NCBI GenBank assembly: GCA_027922465.2
Contig: BQMF02000011.1
Location: 1,550,001 to 1,614,000, forward strand
Reading direction: 5' to 3'
Source: Turritopsis dohrnii
Lineage: Eukaryota > Cnidaria > Hydrozoa > Anthoathecata > Oceaniidae
Length of the DNA stretch: 64,000 nt
Shown: positions 35,022 through 48,229 of the stretch, one piece after another
Numbering within the stretch: position 1 is the stretch's first letter
Layout: each line of letters starts with the position of its first letter
Notes under the pieces: model-generated
What the model saw: the letters and a program-made list of their open reading frames with translations, nothing else
The model's database searches: none
Told to the model about the DNA's origin: nothing
Made by a program: the position numbers and the translations under genes

Positions 35022-36185
35022 AATCGACTAAAGAAGGCATTGCTAGATGGATGTGGACTAGTCGCACCAGTGAAATAGTAGACAAACCGGGCCTAAACCT
35101 CATCGACGAAGAGAATTGACTCTTCTCCTTTGCGCTCCGCACAATCGCACAAGAACTCTTCACACTAGAGTGCAGTTTTTCCGATAAGAAAACTTCAATC
35201 CCGTTTCTTCCTTTTTTATTATTCTCCTTTTATAAAATTATACATATTATGTTTATAATTGTTCAGTCCTTTTTCATAAGTTGAGAGACGTGTCAACGTC
35301 TCAATAGTCACATTAAAGGGGCTACGACACTTTCTAATCCCGCTGTGAGGTGATTTCTGGCACCTTTAATCGCAGTGCTTGTCTGAATATTACGTTTGAT
35401 CTTTTGTTAGAATTTATTTGCATTCATAATTATGTTGTTATAAGTTTATTTTGAATTACATTTCAACTGGTTTCCCAGCATATTTTCGTTGCCATACTTT
35501 TGGGAATGATCGAAGGGCGTTTATTTTAAAATTCGTTATTATTATTTAGTTATATTACTTCAGAATTCGTGAAATTTCTAACCATTGTAAAGAATTATTT
35601 AATAATGAAAATACGTCAAGAATTGTGAAATGTATATCCTATTCCTATTGAAATCCTATTTGCCGTCCCAGCATACTTTTCCAAGAGTTTATTCTGGAAT
35701 TTTGTTAACAGCAACACTGTGTATTTATAGGACTCATAACCTACAGACAAACGAGTAGCTTGTTTTAGAACTTTCATGGAGCAAGTGAACGACTCATACT
35801 CATAAAAGCAGCATGTAAAACCCGCAGGCAAAAAGGTTACTACTGGAAGCTTTTCTTTTCCACTTCAAATGATTAAACTCTCCTCCACAAATAATACTGA
35901 CTGAGCTCCTGCCTGTGGAACCGATTTTGTCACGAACCCAGTCTGTTAGGAAAACAAGACCCTGCACCTCGCACTGCAACATTCGTCATCAACGATATTA
36001 AACTTATAAGATCTTTGTTTTTGTATTTTCGTACACGTTTTTGTTATATAAGAGAATGGTTTAAAACTTAACTGATGTGTTTTCGCAATAGATCTTTCTC
36101 TACTTTCTGTGGGTAGGTTATCGCGCGCGTCCAGCAGGTCTAACCGCATATTTAATATTCAAACTGCGTCTAAATTATTGGATGG
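35022..36185. other. PACSIN 3' UTR and flanking DNA
   Basis: No ORF with a recognisable domain. A stretch near 35311-35360 (AAAGGGGCTACGACACTTTC) is comparatively GC-rich, but no paired end was found. Confidence 0.4.
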
Positions 36186-36904
36186 CAATAGACCTTTTCG
36201 GAAAATACGTCAGAGCAGATCTTGCCTCGCTTTCAATCCAAATAATAGTTGCATTTGTTGTGTTGTTTTTGAAAAGAAATGATACCCGAGAGGAAACCTT
36301 ACACGAACTTTTTTTATGATTCTTAATAATAATAATAATAATAATAACGGTTTATATTTCAGTTCCAAAGTTTTACATTTGGCTAATTCTACTGAAATAG
36401 CGAAAGACTAGTGTATGTGCACGATCATAAATTAAACATTAGAAAAGTAACATTTGCTAATAAACATATACTTCAGAAACAAGAACAAGAAGGTTGAGAA
36501 GACAAGGGTCAAAAATGAAAAATGAAGACAGGCGTATGACGTAAACTTGAACGATGTTGAGAATTCTTGTCGTAACTATTGTGGTCGCCCTTTCGATGTA
36601 TACGGAGACAAATTAGCCCTTAGCGTGAGAAATACATAAAGTACATAAAATATATGAAGAACAGAAAAAAAAAATCATATGGTCACTATAGCCAGAATCG
36701 TTAAACAGAACCGCACTAAATATATTGGGAGGCATTGTACTCATAAACGAGAAAAAGGTGAGTTGACTATAGGTTAGTGAATATTGTAGATAACCCAAAA
36801 TTTAGGCTCGATGTTGAAATAGCGCAAAAACCTCGGTTAAATTGTGGAGCGTAAGTAATTAAAAACCTTAGAAACGAGGCAAGATCTGCCGAAAAGGTCT
36901 ATTG
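36186..36904. mobile_element. Inverted-repeat element with CAATAGACCTTTTCGG ends
   Basis: CAATAGACCTTTTCGG at 36186 pairs with CCGAAAAGGTCTATTG ending at 36904. After a 13-base insertion in the left arm, the pairing continues with GCAGATCTTGCCTCG against CGAGGCAAGATCTGC. An AAT microsatellite (36327-36348) sits inside. No target duplication is clear. Confidence 0.75.
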
Positions 36905-37109
36905 GGGGAAAATAAAGATTATATTAAGATATAAAGTAATGAAATCAGTGGAACAATGAATTGCATAAAGACGAGACTGAAACTGGGCCACAATTCAGAA
37001 TTTAAACATAAATTCAGAAACGGCTATTGTAGGGTTTGGTGGTAGAGAGAAATTAAAAGACTTCAGGACATAACACATATCTTGTCTCAAAAATACAATA
37101 TTGCCGAAT

Positions 37110-37520
37110 TGCCAAATTATGGTCAAATCTAAAAAAATGATTGGCAAATTCAAAATCAACATCTTCCATTTGTACAAATTTTTATGAATATTGCAGAACT
37201 TTCTAAGTTTGGTCCAAATTGTCCAATTTTAGTCAAATCTGACAAAATGACTGTCAAATTTGAAATCAGAACCTTTCAAATGTAATCCATGCAGAGTTTC
37301 ATGAAAATTGAACTTTCGAAATTTGGTCCAAATTTGGCCCGAACTACTCACTTCTGGTCAAATCTGACAAAATGACTGTCAAATGTGCTCCGTGCAAAAT
37401 TTCATGAAAATTGGAGAACTTTGCAAAATTGGTCAACATAGTTGTGGAATTCGAAATCAGCACCTTTTAATTGTGCTTTGTGCAAATTTTTATGAAAATT
37501 GATCAACACTGAAAGTCCAA
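37110..37520. repeat. Degenerate tandem repeat, unit about 120-130 bp
   Basis: Three to four diverged units share GGTCAAATCTGACAAAATGA, CTGTCAAAT, GTGCTCCGTGCAAAATTT-like text and CATGAAAATTG. The following bases (37560-37610, GCACGAAAGCGTTCATAACT then TGGAGTAGTAAG) match 3150-3195 in the coiled-coil gene intron, so this belongs to a dispersed family. Confidence 0.7.
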
Positions 37521-39040
37521 ATTTGGCCGAAAATGCGAATTCGGAAATGATGTCAATTAAACATTGCACGAAAGCGTTCATAACTTGGAGTAGTAAGAGG
37601 TAGAGGAGGAGGAGGAGAAAATGCGAAAAATAATCAAGCTGTGACCATTTTGAATGGTTGAATTTTCAAACAGTCTTCAAGAAAGTTTGTACATGTGTTA
37701 ATTTCACTATACTGATTTTGAATTTGGCATTCATTCCTCTCCATATGGTCAAGAAAAAGAAATTTGGGACTAAATAGGACTAAATTTTCGAAGTACTTCA
37801 TTTTTTTAAAGAATTTGTTTAGACATCAACTTTTTCGTTTTTCAAAGTGCTTCAATTTCTGAGAATCATGTTAACGAACGACTCATCTTTACATCATGTC
37901 TTTCAATTACACTCTTTCAAAATTTGCGCATTTCAGAATTTGCCCATAATAAGAAGTAACTAACATTTATGTGATAACCATCGTCACTCATACCGATTCA
38001 TTTCTTCAAATCTTGCGAAACACGTTTTCCACATAGCGCCTCTGGCTTCTTTTGATTTGCAATCAATCTTTTTCTATCAATCTACCTTCAATATCTTTAA
38101 TTTTGATTTACAGATTTTATCACTTTGGAGCAAATTTATTATAGAAACAGGAAGTGGGGTACTGGGACACCAGTGACACTGCTTTGGGGATTTGAGATGC
38201 AATGCTGTCGTATAGCTGCTTCCTACAAACCTCTCCTAATTGATGGGTTCAAATTTTGCGGCAATAAACTTTTCCCCAAAAATAATGTCTTATAAAACTT
38301 TTTGCCTTTATCTTCCGTATTGTGCTGAATCTGAATCCTTTACCGATGATTGGAAAGGATGAAAGTCCTTCATAAATTAATGAATAAAAAAACGAGAAGT
38401 GTATCGAAACATGTTGTATTTAATGCGTTTAATTAAAATTTTATCAAAACCGGCATAAAACGGAAATGCCAAACTACATACGCAATCTAATTTACTGTGA
38501 AAAATTGATATAATAGTCTCTCTTCACACAACAAGGGAACGATGGTCATGCTGTTAATTTTAGCTAAAAAGAAAACAGCAAAAAAAAATATCATTTGAAA
38601 AAATACAGTAGACACAGTAGTTTTCTTCGGAACTTTTCGGGGATTTTTCTCTTGTTCCATTTGCATATCAATAAAATTCGGAATCATGACAAAACGGACG
38701 TCACATGATGACGATAAAATCCAATCAAAGGAAAAGATATTTAATGTAAATAAATAAAGTGGGGAAGGCTCATTATTAAAAATATATTTATATATTATCC
38801 ACAAAAAATTAAGAAAATAAACCAGACACTAATAAAAAAAATTTTCAACAAAAACAAAACTATATAATATTTGACAAAAAAAAAGAGTGCTGACAGTAAC
38901 ACTCGGTTACCGTAACTTTTGACTAAATAACAAAACCTGCAAAAGTCATGTACACATCTCTCGAATTTCTGTTCAGATGTCACATCATGGTTCGATGTCT
39001 GTACGAACCTTGTTGTTAATTACTTGAAATTGCTTCACAA

Positions 39041-39163
39041 CCCAGTGGCCAAATTTGTTAAAAAATGCACTGCAAAGGAGTGCATTTCTGTAGAGATATA
39101 CACAAGATTTCAATAAAAATGCTCCTCATCACAGTGATTTTTTTTGATGATTTTCCCCACTGG
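39041..39163 (-). mobile_element. MITE family A, copy 10 (inverted)
   Basis: Reverse orientation: CCCAGTGGCCAAATTTG at the left, GATTTTCCCCACTGG at the right. It lies about 350 bp downstream of the NOS1AP stop. Confidence 0.85.
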
Positions 39164-39509
39164 ATCCATGAAACATAAGTACCGCATCAAAATGAGGTTC
39201 ACATGGGCAAATAAGCTGAAACACGACTTGCATTTATGAATTTGGGAGAGGTGTGCTGGACTATAATGTTTATTCAATATTTGTGGAAAATACTATCTGT
39301 TAATGCAACATTTCCATAGTTTGGGAGAAACAACATTTTCGTATTGTAAACCTTTTAAGATTTGTTTGGGCCTGTGAGGAAAGGGTACGAGTTTTCCTCA
39401 AACTTTCAGAGGTCTGGAAACGATACATTAACAACACTATGTGCAAATACACATAAGATACATCTGAGAGTAACTAAAAAAATAGATCATGGGAATTATG
39501 TTATGCTCT

Positions 39510-42500
39510 TCAACTGATTTCTGTCTCAATAGAACTTTCCGTCTTCGAGTTTGTGTCGTTAAATACCAACTTGTATACGTCATTGGAAGTAGACGTCGGA
39601 ACGAAGGGATTCTTATCGCTTACCTGGTTGCCATTAACAACCTGTATTTCAACAGGTCCTGCATTTGTATCTGAGTTATTTTTGTTTTTGTGAAATATAT
39701 TTGAAGAATTTCTTGCTACTAAATCGTCGAATGTTAATATCCCCTTGTTCGGAGTGGAGGAGTCTACAGCTGGGTGACGGGGACTGGGTCCAGTATTGGA
39801 ATTGTCGAACACTTGACTGTCGAAATCTACGTTCACCGAACCAAAACCATTTGTAGTGTTTGAAAAAATGTTGGATCCGGTAAAAAGACTTGCGTTTGTC
39901 GATAGTTGAGAAAGCATCCATGTTTCGTTATAAGGTTCCGATAGATTCTCTCTCGAGTATTTGTCTTGCAACTGAGCCATCAGCCTATGTATAATCGCGA
40001 TAAGTTCTCGGTTCTGTGCAAGTAGACGATGAACTTGTTGCTAAATCAGAAAATACGAACATTAGTATTTCACACTAGGATCAGGTGATTGGTCGAAGAG
40101 CTTTTCCTGATATCTGACTTTTTGATATTTTAATCGACAAATTAACTATCTATCATAGCGAAATCAGTAGTTGAAATACTCGAGCATACACCTAGTGGGC
40201 AAAATCATAAAAAATTCACTGTGTCAAAGAGCATTTTCATTAGTGTAGCGTGTATATTTCTATAGAAATGCACTCGACCGCGGAGAATTCTCAACAAAGT
40301 TGCCCACTGATCGCTTTGACAGTTCATCAACGTGTTCTATTACTCAAGGTCTCAATACAGGAAATAAGAGAAAGCTTATATTGTTGCTGTAGATTGAAAA
40401 ATAGAAGATGAAGACCTGAGCCTGGCTTCTCGTATCTGTTTCTGTCTTCAGTTGACTTCTCACCCTTGACAGTTCAGAACGACTTGCTTCAGCTTCTTGC
40501 ATTTGTTGCAGTAATTGCTGGTGATACAGCTGTTGTAACTGCTGCAGAGTGAACGGACCATGCTTCTCCGATCCCAACTGGCCGTTGATTAACATAGGGA
40601 GAGTCTAAAGAAAAACATTAAATGATACACAACAAAAGAAACCCCAAGGACTTCTCATCAAAAACGTTAAACTATACAATACAACCAATACATAAACAGA
40701 AACATTATAACCTTTCAGATGCATGAGTCTAACGTTTTGTCAACAAAATATTCGGGATAAATTATCATATAATATCCACTGGCATGGCTCTTCCTGAGTA
40801 CGAATTTTGATCTATCATTTGTTAATTAAATCCTTACCAGTTAGTATAAGAAGGCCACCTCCTGCGATAAACCCAATATTTATAAAGTAACTTTCAACCT
40901 GTGGTTTCACTACTACTACATTGCACTGAATCACAAACCAAGTTTCACAGAAGATTCACCATTGCACAGTTAAAATGTTCTGAAACCCACCAAAATATGA
41001 TGAAAACACTGACCTGGGAGGGAGGTGGCAATATCAGTGGGGGTGGTAAATCTTTCAGATCTCTCACTGTATCAAGATCTGTGACTAACGTAGATACGGG
41101 GCGTTGTAATTCCATAGTCTCTACATGCACCATTGATGTATCAATGTCTGATTCTTGTACCTCATCTATGTCAGTCTCATCAGGGCCTAAGAATATTGAG
41201 TGTTTTACAAAAGCCTTGCTACTAAACACACACATACAAAAGACTGAGTGAGGAATTTACTTTTCTCGTCTGTTTCTATCTCAATCTTCTTGCTGCTACC
41301 ATCTCCCGGCGATTTTTTGTCTCTTTCCAAATTTATTTTATGGCATACTTCGAATGCCTGACCGATTGTCCGAACAACGTGCATAGCCTGTGACTGAATT
41401 ATACAACGGAACAGTTATTCAAGCAAGAACAGAAAATGGGAATTAAACTGCTCTCAAAATTAATCAAGAATACTCCATCACACATTAAAACATTGTGGTA
41501 GCAATTCTGTTTTTCAAACAAAAACCAAAATGAAATTGTGAAAGAAACATTTACCTTCTTAAGGGCTTTGAAAACGCTGCATCTAAAAACACCATCTTCA
41601 CCACGTGCAATATAGCTTAATATTTTCAAGTCTTGGGAATCATGCGAAACATAGAATACCCTTAAGAAGAAAACTCTCAACAATTTCTCTTAACTTTAAC
41701 CTCTTGCAGTAATTACAGTTAATCCCATAATGTAAACCACTAAAGCACAGAGTGTATCTATTTCAACATAATAGTATTTCTTTACCAAACAAATGGTTAA
41801 GGTACTACAGTTACCTGTTTATCGGATAGTGCATAATAAACAAACTACTTTCGTCTGAATTTGCATTTCCCTAAAAAGTAGGCAAAAAGGGCTCAAAACA
41901 TTCCATTCCTTATAATGGGATGGGCAACTAAAGATAAAGATAAAGTAAACACAATGAAAAATGTAAACAAAACTGAAATTGTTTGAATAGACAAATGAAA
42001 AAATCCATAAAAAAAAAAGACCTTCTTTTTTTTCTTTCGTATTGATATTTTTACGCCATCAGCAGAAATCTCCATGAAAACTTTTCGTTTCTTGATGTTC
42101 CGATATTTATGTTCATACTAAATGGAAAGAAAAAACAAAACTCATACGGTAGGGATCATATGGGATCAAACAAGCCGAAAGCTAGTTTTACCCGTATTCG
42201 TCTCATTGCAGCAACAATCTCCACTCTGCTATTTGGTCTTGGAATTTCTTCGGTCCCAATATACTGAAAAAATAAAACAATAGGATTTCAAAATTAAAAA
42301 CCTTCAAATTCAAATTTGAATTAACTACTTCCACATTCAAACAGATAATTCATTGTATGTGTACAGCAAGTCTTGGTGATCATTCTTACTTTGCATTTGA
42401 AGGCGATACCATGCTCGAAAGCCTCTTCACTCTGAACAGGTATCCGTAAATCCTTTGCATCTTCCACACTCTCATACTGAGTCGGTTTATTCATCATTTT

Positions 42501-42512
42501 CCCAAAATTCAT
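39510..42512 (-). CDS. NOS1AP: Nitric oxide synthase 1 adaptor protein (CAPON)
   Basis: Nine minus-strand exons: 42390-42512 (ATG), 42192-42263, 42022-42117, 41815-41870, 41555-41660, 41261-41393, 41014-41186, 40416-40604 and 39510-40040 (stop TGA). They total 1479 nt, 492 aa; the human protein is about 506 aa. Residues 20-190 form the PTB domain with near-identical stretches ([55 protein letters not shown]). Next comes a Pro-rich acidic linker, then a Gln-rich coiled coil ([17 protein letters not shown]) ending [12 protein letters not shown]. The tail is Ser/Asn-rich. The vertebrate protein links nNOS to Dexras1 and Scribble; PTB partners are likely conserved. The extreme C-terminus is ETEIS, not the vertebrate EIAV nNOS ligand. 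A minus-strand AATAAA is at 39274-39269. Confidence 0.93.
40191..40309 (+). mobile_element. MITE family A, copy 11
   Basis: Lies in the last NOS1AP intron (between 40040 and 40416). Left end CCTAGTGGGCAAAATC, right end AAGTTGCCCACTGA; centre altered to CATTAGTGTAGCGTG. Confidence 0.87.
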
Positions 42513-45500
42513 GTTTCATTATAATATATACATCACATATGTTGTTTTTTTGTACTTAAATTCTCTTTCCAATTTTTCTTTATCTAAACAAAATAACCAA
42601 TTTATGCTACACAATTTTATATATTTTATATATATTGTATATTTTTGATTGTATGGTTGAAACATTACATTATATAAAAAATATCAACAGTATTTATCAA
42701 ACAATATCATTATCCTTTTACTCTTTTGTCTTGATTATACTTTCCACCAGTTAGAAGTAGTTCTAAATAATTTATTATAATTTCTTCGTGTTAGGTGTTG
42801 ACAACAGCCTTTATCAAAAATGTTTTTCCAAGTGGCAATAATTGATACAATAATCTTTTCTGTCCATTAATTTCCTGAGTATAGCAACTGGAAACCACTA
42901 AAAGAAACTGACCTATTAGAGTAATTTTTCTTCAATTCAGTAACGATATTATTTACACAGTCTCCTCAAGACCTTTACTCTTTCACACAATCTTCAATGT
43001 GAAATTTAAAAGTAAAGCAAACTTGATCATGTAACAGGAACATGAAACCAATTAGCAAAGCATTTCAAAACACTAATCACAAATGTTAAATAATCTAATA
43101 AGTTTAAAAAAAAAAGGTTTTAAGGAGAGGTAAACAATCAGGTTTTGTGAAGAATACTGAATAAGACTAAGTGAACAAATCTAAAGCATTGATTGTAATT
43201 TGTACATACCACATGCTGTCTTCATATGAATCAAAGATATAGCTTCTGTGGAAAGAAAATTAGTGGTAAAAAAAATGTTTTGTTGTTGTTTGAAAGCATG
43301 TATTTTAACATTCTGCTATTAAAACATGAGATCACAAGGATCGTCTCTTTAACAGGGGTGATATTTAGAATATAAATTACCAATAATTTTTATATGAATT
43401 TTATAAAAAAAACAGCAACAGATATTTAGTACATATACTCACCAGATCTACGAAAACCCTTCCTGTAACTGAAACTATAGATTTTGCTTTTTCTAGCGCT
43501 TATGAATTATTTCTGTATCAGACAGATTCGAATTATAAATCTTTTTGGAAGTGGAAAAGCAAAACAGATATTATCTTTGAAGATAAGAGGTTTATGAAAG
43601 ATTTATGTTGTGCTACTCAATAACACAAGGGGAGAATTGTAGGATACAGAAAACAGATAACCAAATATGTTTTTAGTATTTATAACAAATCATATTTTAC
43701 AAACACAAAATTTATGTTTTAGGCATCAATCCTGATTTATATAAATGTATTAAGACCAAGTTTTCTATCTGGTAAGCCATCAAAAATATTTTGAGCATAT
43801 CTTGCTTGTGAAATTTATACAGAACAACATTACTTATAATATCGATTTTAAAAAAATATATGCCTTACTAAAAGTTTTACCTGCCATGTACATAAATACA
43901 TGGCATTCGTAAATAATCGAGAATATCTTCACATTTTTAAAGACGGTGAACAAATAGAGGAATTTTCTTGCAACCAAATTACCATATAAATCCTAAGGCT
44001 TAATTTTTGTAAAATTTTATGAAAGTAATTCTTCTATGCCAAATACCATCTTTCCAATTTTCATTCGTCAATAATTCATACAAGTACAACATGAAAACAA
44101 AAATAAAAATGAGCATATGGTTTTATTGATAAACATTAGTGCTATCACTCACAATCTCAATTAGACCTCTTCAAAGCCTTAAGTTACAACAATGACAATG
44201 CGTCTTGTATAATAATAGTTGTAGAATTCTTTTGTTTTAATTTACTTCGAAGGTAAATGTCAAGTATAAATGGGTTGGTGGAAAATCTTGGACACTTTTG
44301 GAAATTTTCAATTAAAGGTAAAACTACGTTGTGTATACTTAAAACCACCACAAAAAACAGTACGATGTTAGGCTGAGGTTCAAAATCGCTGAATGCATTA
44401 ACAAATCATTAAAAAAAAATTCAAACATCAGCAAATGCTCTTGATCTACTATACAAACTACCTTGGTCTATCTCTCATATAAGAGGCATGTTGATTTATT
44501 GAAATAAATCAGACACGATCATATTATGGAGGTTCATTGTGGAAATATCAATTAACAGCTTTAGTGATTTGAATAAGTTTCAGAAATTGTCATAAGAAAT
44601 TTATAATTTTTTTTTCATTGTTCGTTAAATCATTAAATAGAAATGAAACAGTTTTACACTTAAAATCAATTCCAAACCCTTGTTATTCTGCAATTCGTTA
44701 GTTTAATTTCATAATAAATCAATAAAGTCTGAACCCGTAATCTAGATTAATCATTAAAAAAACTTTTGTACACTAATTATGATCAATTGCCTTCTTTTCA
44801 AACTTCTTATTAAATCAATTATCAAAACAAGTGACCTTTGTCAAGGAACTTCCAGAATGTGTAAGTAGGGAAGTTCTCCCCTATGATACCATTTCTAAAC
44901 AAAAGAATTATATATACCAAGCAAATCTGAAAAAAATACTAAACGTAGGAATTCAGGGAAAAGAAATTTTGATGATTTACAAACACTTTCAAACTGACTT
45001 TAAAAAATTTTATATATACTGGTTACATACATGCTAACAAACTTAAAAAGTGGAAGTGCCAATATCTATTAATAAAATATAAAATAAAATGATAAAAGAA
45101 ATCTTTGATGTATTTCACATTTGAAAGAGATACCATTCTACCAAATACTGTATATGCAAGATATTAGTTCACATCAAATATTTGCATAATGACCCAATTT
45201 AATTAAATGGTGTACCTGGTGCCCAAACTGGAAGTAGTTGATATTATATTTTATGTATATTTTAACTTGTTATCAAAAAGGTCTATGCACAAAAAGGCTT
45301 GCTTTAAGTACAAGGAAACAGTAAGAGGAAACAGCCAAAGTCGATAAAGTGCCTCTCGGGAAATGTTCAATATTTGTCACAGTTGTCCAGTCAAATTACA
45401 ATCATTTTCAAAAGCAGTAAAAAACCATTGGTATTTTAGACTCATATATGTCACATGTCCAGTTGTATGGGTTTCAAATGATTGGAAATAACACAAGCAG

Positions 45501-46140
45501 AAGTTTTGAAACACAAATGATGGGATTAGCATTATTCATGAGATATATCACCATTTAACCTATTCCAATGAAAGGTGGTGTTATATATAAATACTTCTTC
45601 AAACAATTCTCTCCAGTAGTCATAAAATACGTAATGTTACGTATATAATGAACTCATCCAAGACTTCCTGAAAAATGACCAGAAAACTTTCATCATTAAA
45701 GAAAAGTAGTTGTTAGTATTAGTACATAATAAAAACAATAGCTCCAATAGCCGAAATAATCAAATCATACCATGACAATTTGAAAAATTCATTCATGAGG
45801 AAATCACAGCAAGAAAAAGAGAATGAGGGATCTCTGATTGTCACGGTATTGGAGAAGGGAGGGAGAGGTAGAAGTCTTTGACGCTAAGCTTGACGATAGT
45901 TCACTATTGAAGCAATCACCCATAAAGCGCTACTACCACGACTCCTGATCGGAATATTTCTATGGAGAAAAAAATTGAGCTAGATATATTCTGCTTTTCT
46001 AGCGAAAAATTTCTTTTCTTTACTGTGCGAATATGAATTAAAATAATTTCAACTCCCTATTGAAATTGCTTTCAAAAAAATATTCGTCCAATCAAAATCA
46101 TACAAAATGTGCTGATACTTTGTGTATATATTATAGGACA
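42513..46140. other. Long AT-rich intergenic stretch upstream of NOS1AP
   Basis: No ORF with recognisable content and no paired transposon ends. On the minus strand, 43213-43252 is bounded by an AG acceptor-like and a GTATGT donor-like sequence and could be a non-coding 5' exon of NOS1AP; this is weak. Confidence 0.35.
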
Positions 46141-46301
46141 TGATTTGACGTCATCAAGGATGGATGTGTTTGCGGACAAGAAAAGAAAACCACAAAAGAA
46201 ACCAAGAAAACCAGAAAACTATCTACATTACCAACAATACAATTTAATCTTCCTTCACGGTAAATAAAACAAATCACCTACCTGAAGCAAACTTACTCAA
46301 C

Positions 46302-48110
46302 ATGGACGACTCTGTCCGCATACAGGAAGTAACAACCGATAAAGAACAGATACCATGCTGTTCCCCGACCGAATGTATTGAAGACAACAAATACAAACTA
46401 GAATGCAGCAAATATCACAATCTATTACACTACCGGTGCACCAGATTACCCTTGTATCAAATAAGCCTTTTTCTAACAAAAGGTTACGCGAAGAATGCGT
46501 AGTAATAACACAATATATACAAGATATCCCAAACATCTTGAACAATAACAAAACAATTCGAAACCTTACAGCCGTACTGATGAAAAAAGATGGTGAAATA
46601 GTGTCCAACCAAATGAAAATCGATAACTTAAACAAAGAGTTAAGTGATTTGCGGGATGAAGTGCGAAAACATGAAGAAGCATTAAGGGAAAACGAGGACA
46701 TAATTGTAAACCTGGAATCCAAATTGGAAAGCTATGAATGTGCTGTAAATAGTTACCAGGAAAATGAAGCAAGTTTGCAACTTGTTATCACAAACCAGCA
46801 GAATGAAATGAAAGAACAAGAAAAAAATTTTGACTAAACAGGAAATCCAGACTATGATTATCTGGTTACAATGGAAAACTGTGTGAAGAACAAACTGGAA
46901 CACTTTGGCAATACTCTGAGAGAATCTCTGTTAAAAGAAGTCAAGGAGAACACAAAAAAAATTGAAGAAAAACTCAATCAAGTGATCAGTGAAAGCAGAT
47001 TTTATTCAGACACAGTAAAAAACATCAAAACATCTAAAACCAATAGCAGACAAAAATATTTCATACTATCATGAAGGAGGGGAAGGATCAAGAACTTGCT
47101 GAGGAAGATGAACAACAGCGTCGATCCTGTAACATAATTCTACATGGAGTGAAGGAAGATATAAAAACAGGGATGGGAAAAAAGTGGATGAGGCATATGT
47201 TGTTTCTTTGATAGAAGCGCTAAAAATTTGAGTAACTTGTAAATCAATTGTTAGAATTGAAACTGATCCTACAAAGAAGCGTCCAATCAAACTGACGATG
47301 AGATCTCAAGATGACAAGAACAAGATTATAAATAACCCGATAAATCTGAAGGGTAACGAAATGTACCGAGGTCTAAGTGTTATCGATGACTATACGCAAA
47401 AACAAAGACAAACCATTAAACATTGGGTGGAAAAAGCCAAACAAAAAAATGACGACAAAGCAACTGACACAAAATATAAATGTGGAGAGCACGTGGTACT
47501 CCAAAAAACGGAATGTTCTTAAAGAGGTTGCTGAAGCGGAGCCCTACAGTCTTGCTACAGTAATTCAAGAAAACCAGTATAAGAAGAATACACGAAGTAA
47601 TGTTATTGACAATAATGAGAGTGATGTAATTCACGCAGTAATGAAGTTTCAAATAGATTTTTCGACTAGAGGAACAGCAAAGTGCAATGTATGCAAAAAA
47701 ATAATACTGAAAAAAGATATCAGAATTGGAAAGCCAGTGCAATTCAAATCAAGATCCTTCAATGAAGGCTTCGACAAAATTGAAGAACAGGACAAAATCT
47801 ACATCAGATACTTGGTTGAGGAAGTGAAAGTGAAAAAAATGGTGCCAGTAGCACAAACTGAAAGTAAGAAAAAGAATAACCTAGCAAGGGTTCCACAGGC
47901 TAAGCCCCCTCACGACAATTGTTAAAGAAACCAACGATCAATATAATGTTTACAAATGCAGACCAGCTAATGCCACAGAAAATGGTTGAATTGAGGAAAC
48001 GTATAAACCTCCTATCATTGCAATATGTGATAGACATTGGGGAAACGAGCCTACAAAGGTATATGTGGAATTCTATGATCAAAATATATAGCAGAAATTG
48101 TTTTCCTCTA
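46302..48110 (+). pseudogene. Broken LINE retrotransposon (ORF1 and start of ORF2)
   Basis: Frames shift several times. 46302-46490 reads a PHD-like cysteine/histidine stretch (YHNLLHYRCTRLPLYQISLF). 46480-46835 gives a coiled coil, stopped at 46836. 46871-47060 continues in the same frame. 47110-47430 in pieces reads RSCNIILHGVKED, VRIETDPTKKRPIKL and LKGNEMYRGLSVIDDYT, typical of the RRM-like ORF1 domain of vertebrate- and invertebrate-type LINEs. At 47919 the text NIMFTNADQLMPQKMVELRK matches the start of a LINE endonuclease. No reverse transcriptase follows, so the copy is truncated at its 3' side or interrupted. It cannot be functional. Confidence 0.75.
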
Positions 48111-48229
48111 AAATTTTCGCTTGAAAAATTTCGATCAAAAGTGGCCGTGGAAATAGCATTTAAATTATATTCACTGAAGAGAAGGAGAGGGGACAGAATC
48201 TTTATTGTCAGAGATTAACTTGATTTTAT

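Noticed and set aside
38487..38983. Minus-strand ORFs with hydrophobic runs downstream of NOS1AP
   Set aside because: They come from AT-rich sequence, with no motif or splice support.
46302..46502. PHD-finger gene
   Set aside because: The Cys/His stretch fits the N-terminal part of LINE ORF1 and is followed by other LINE parts with frameshifts.
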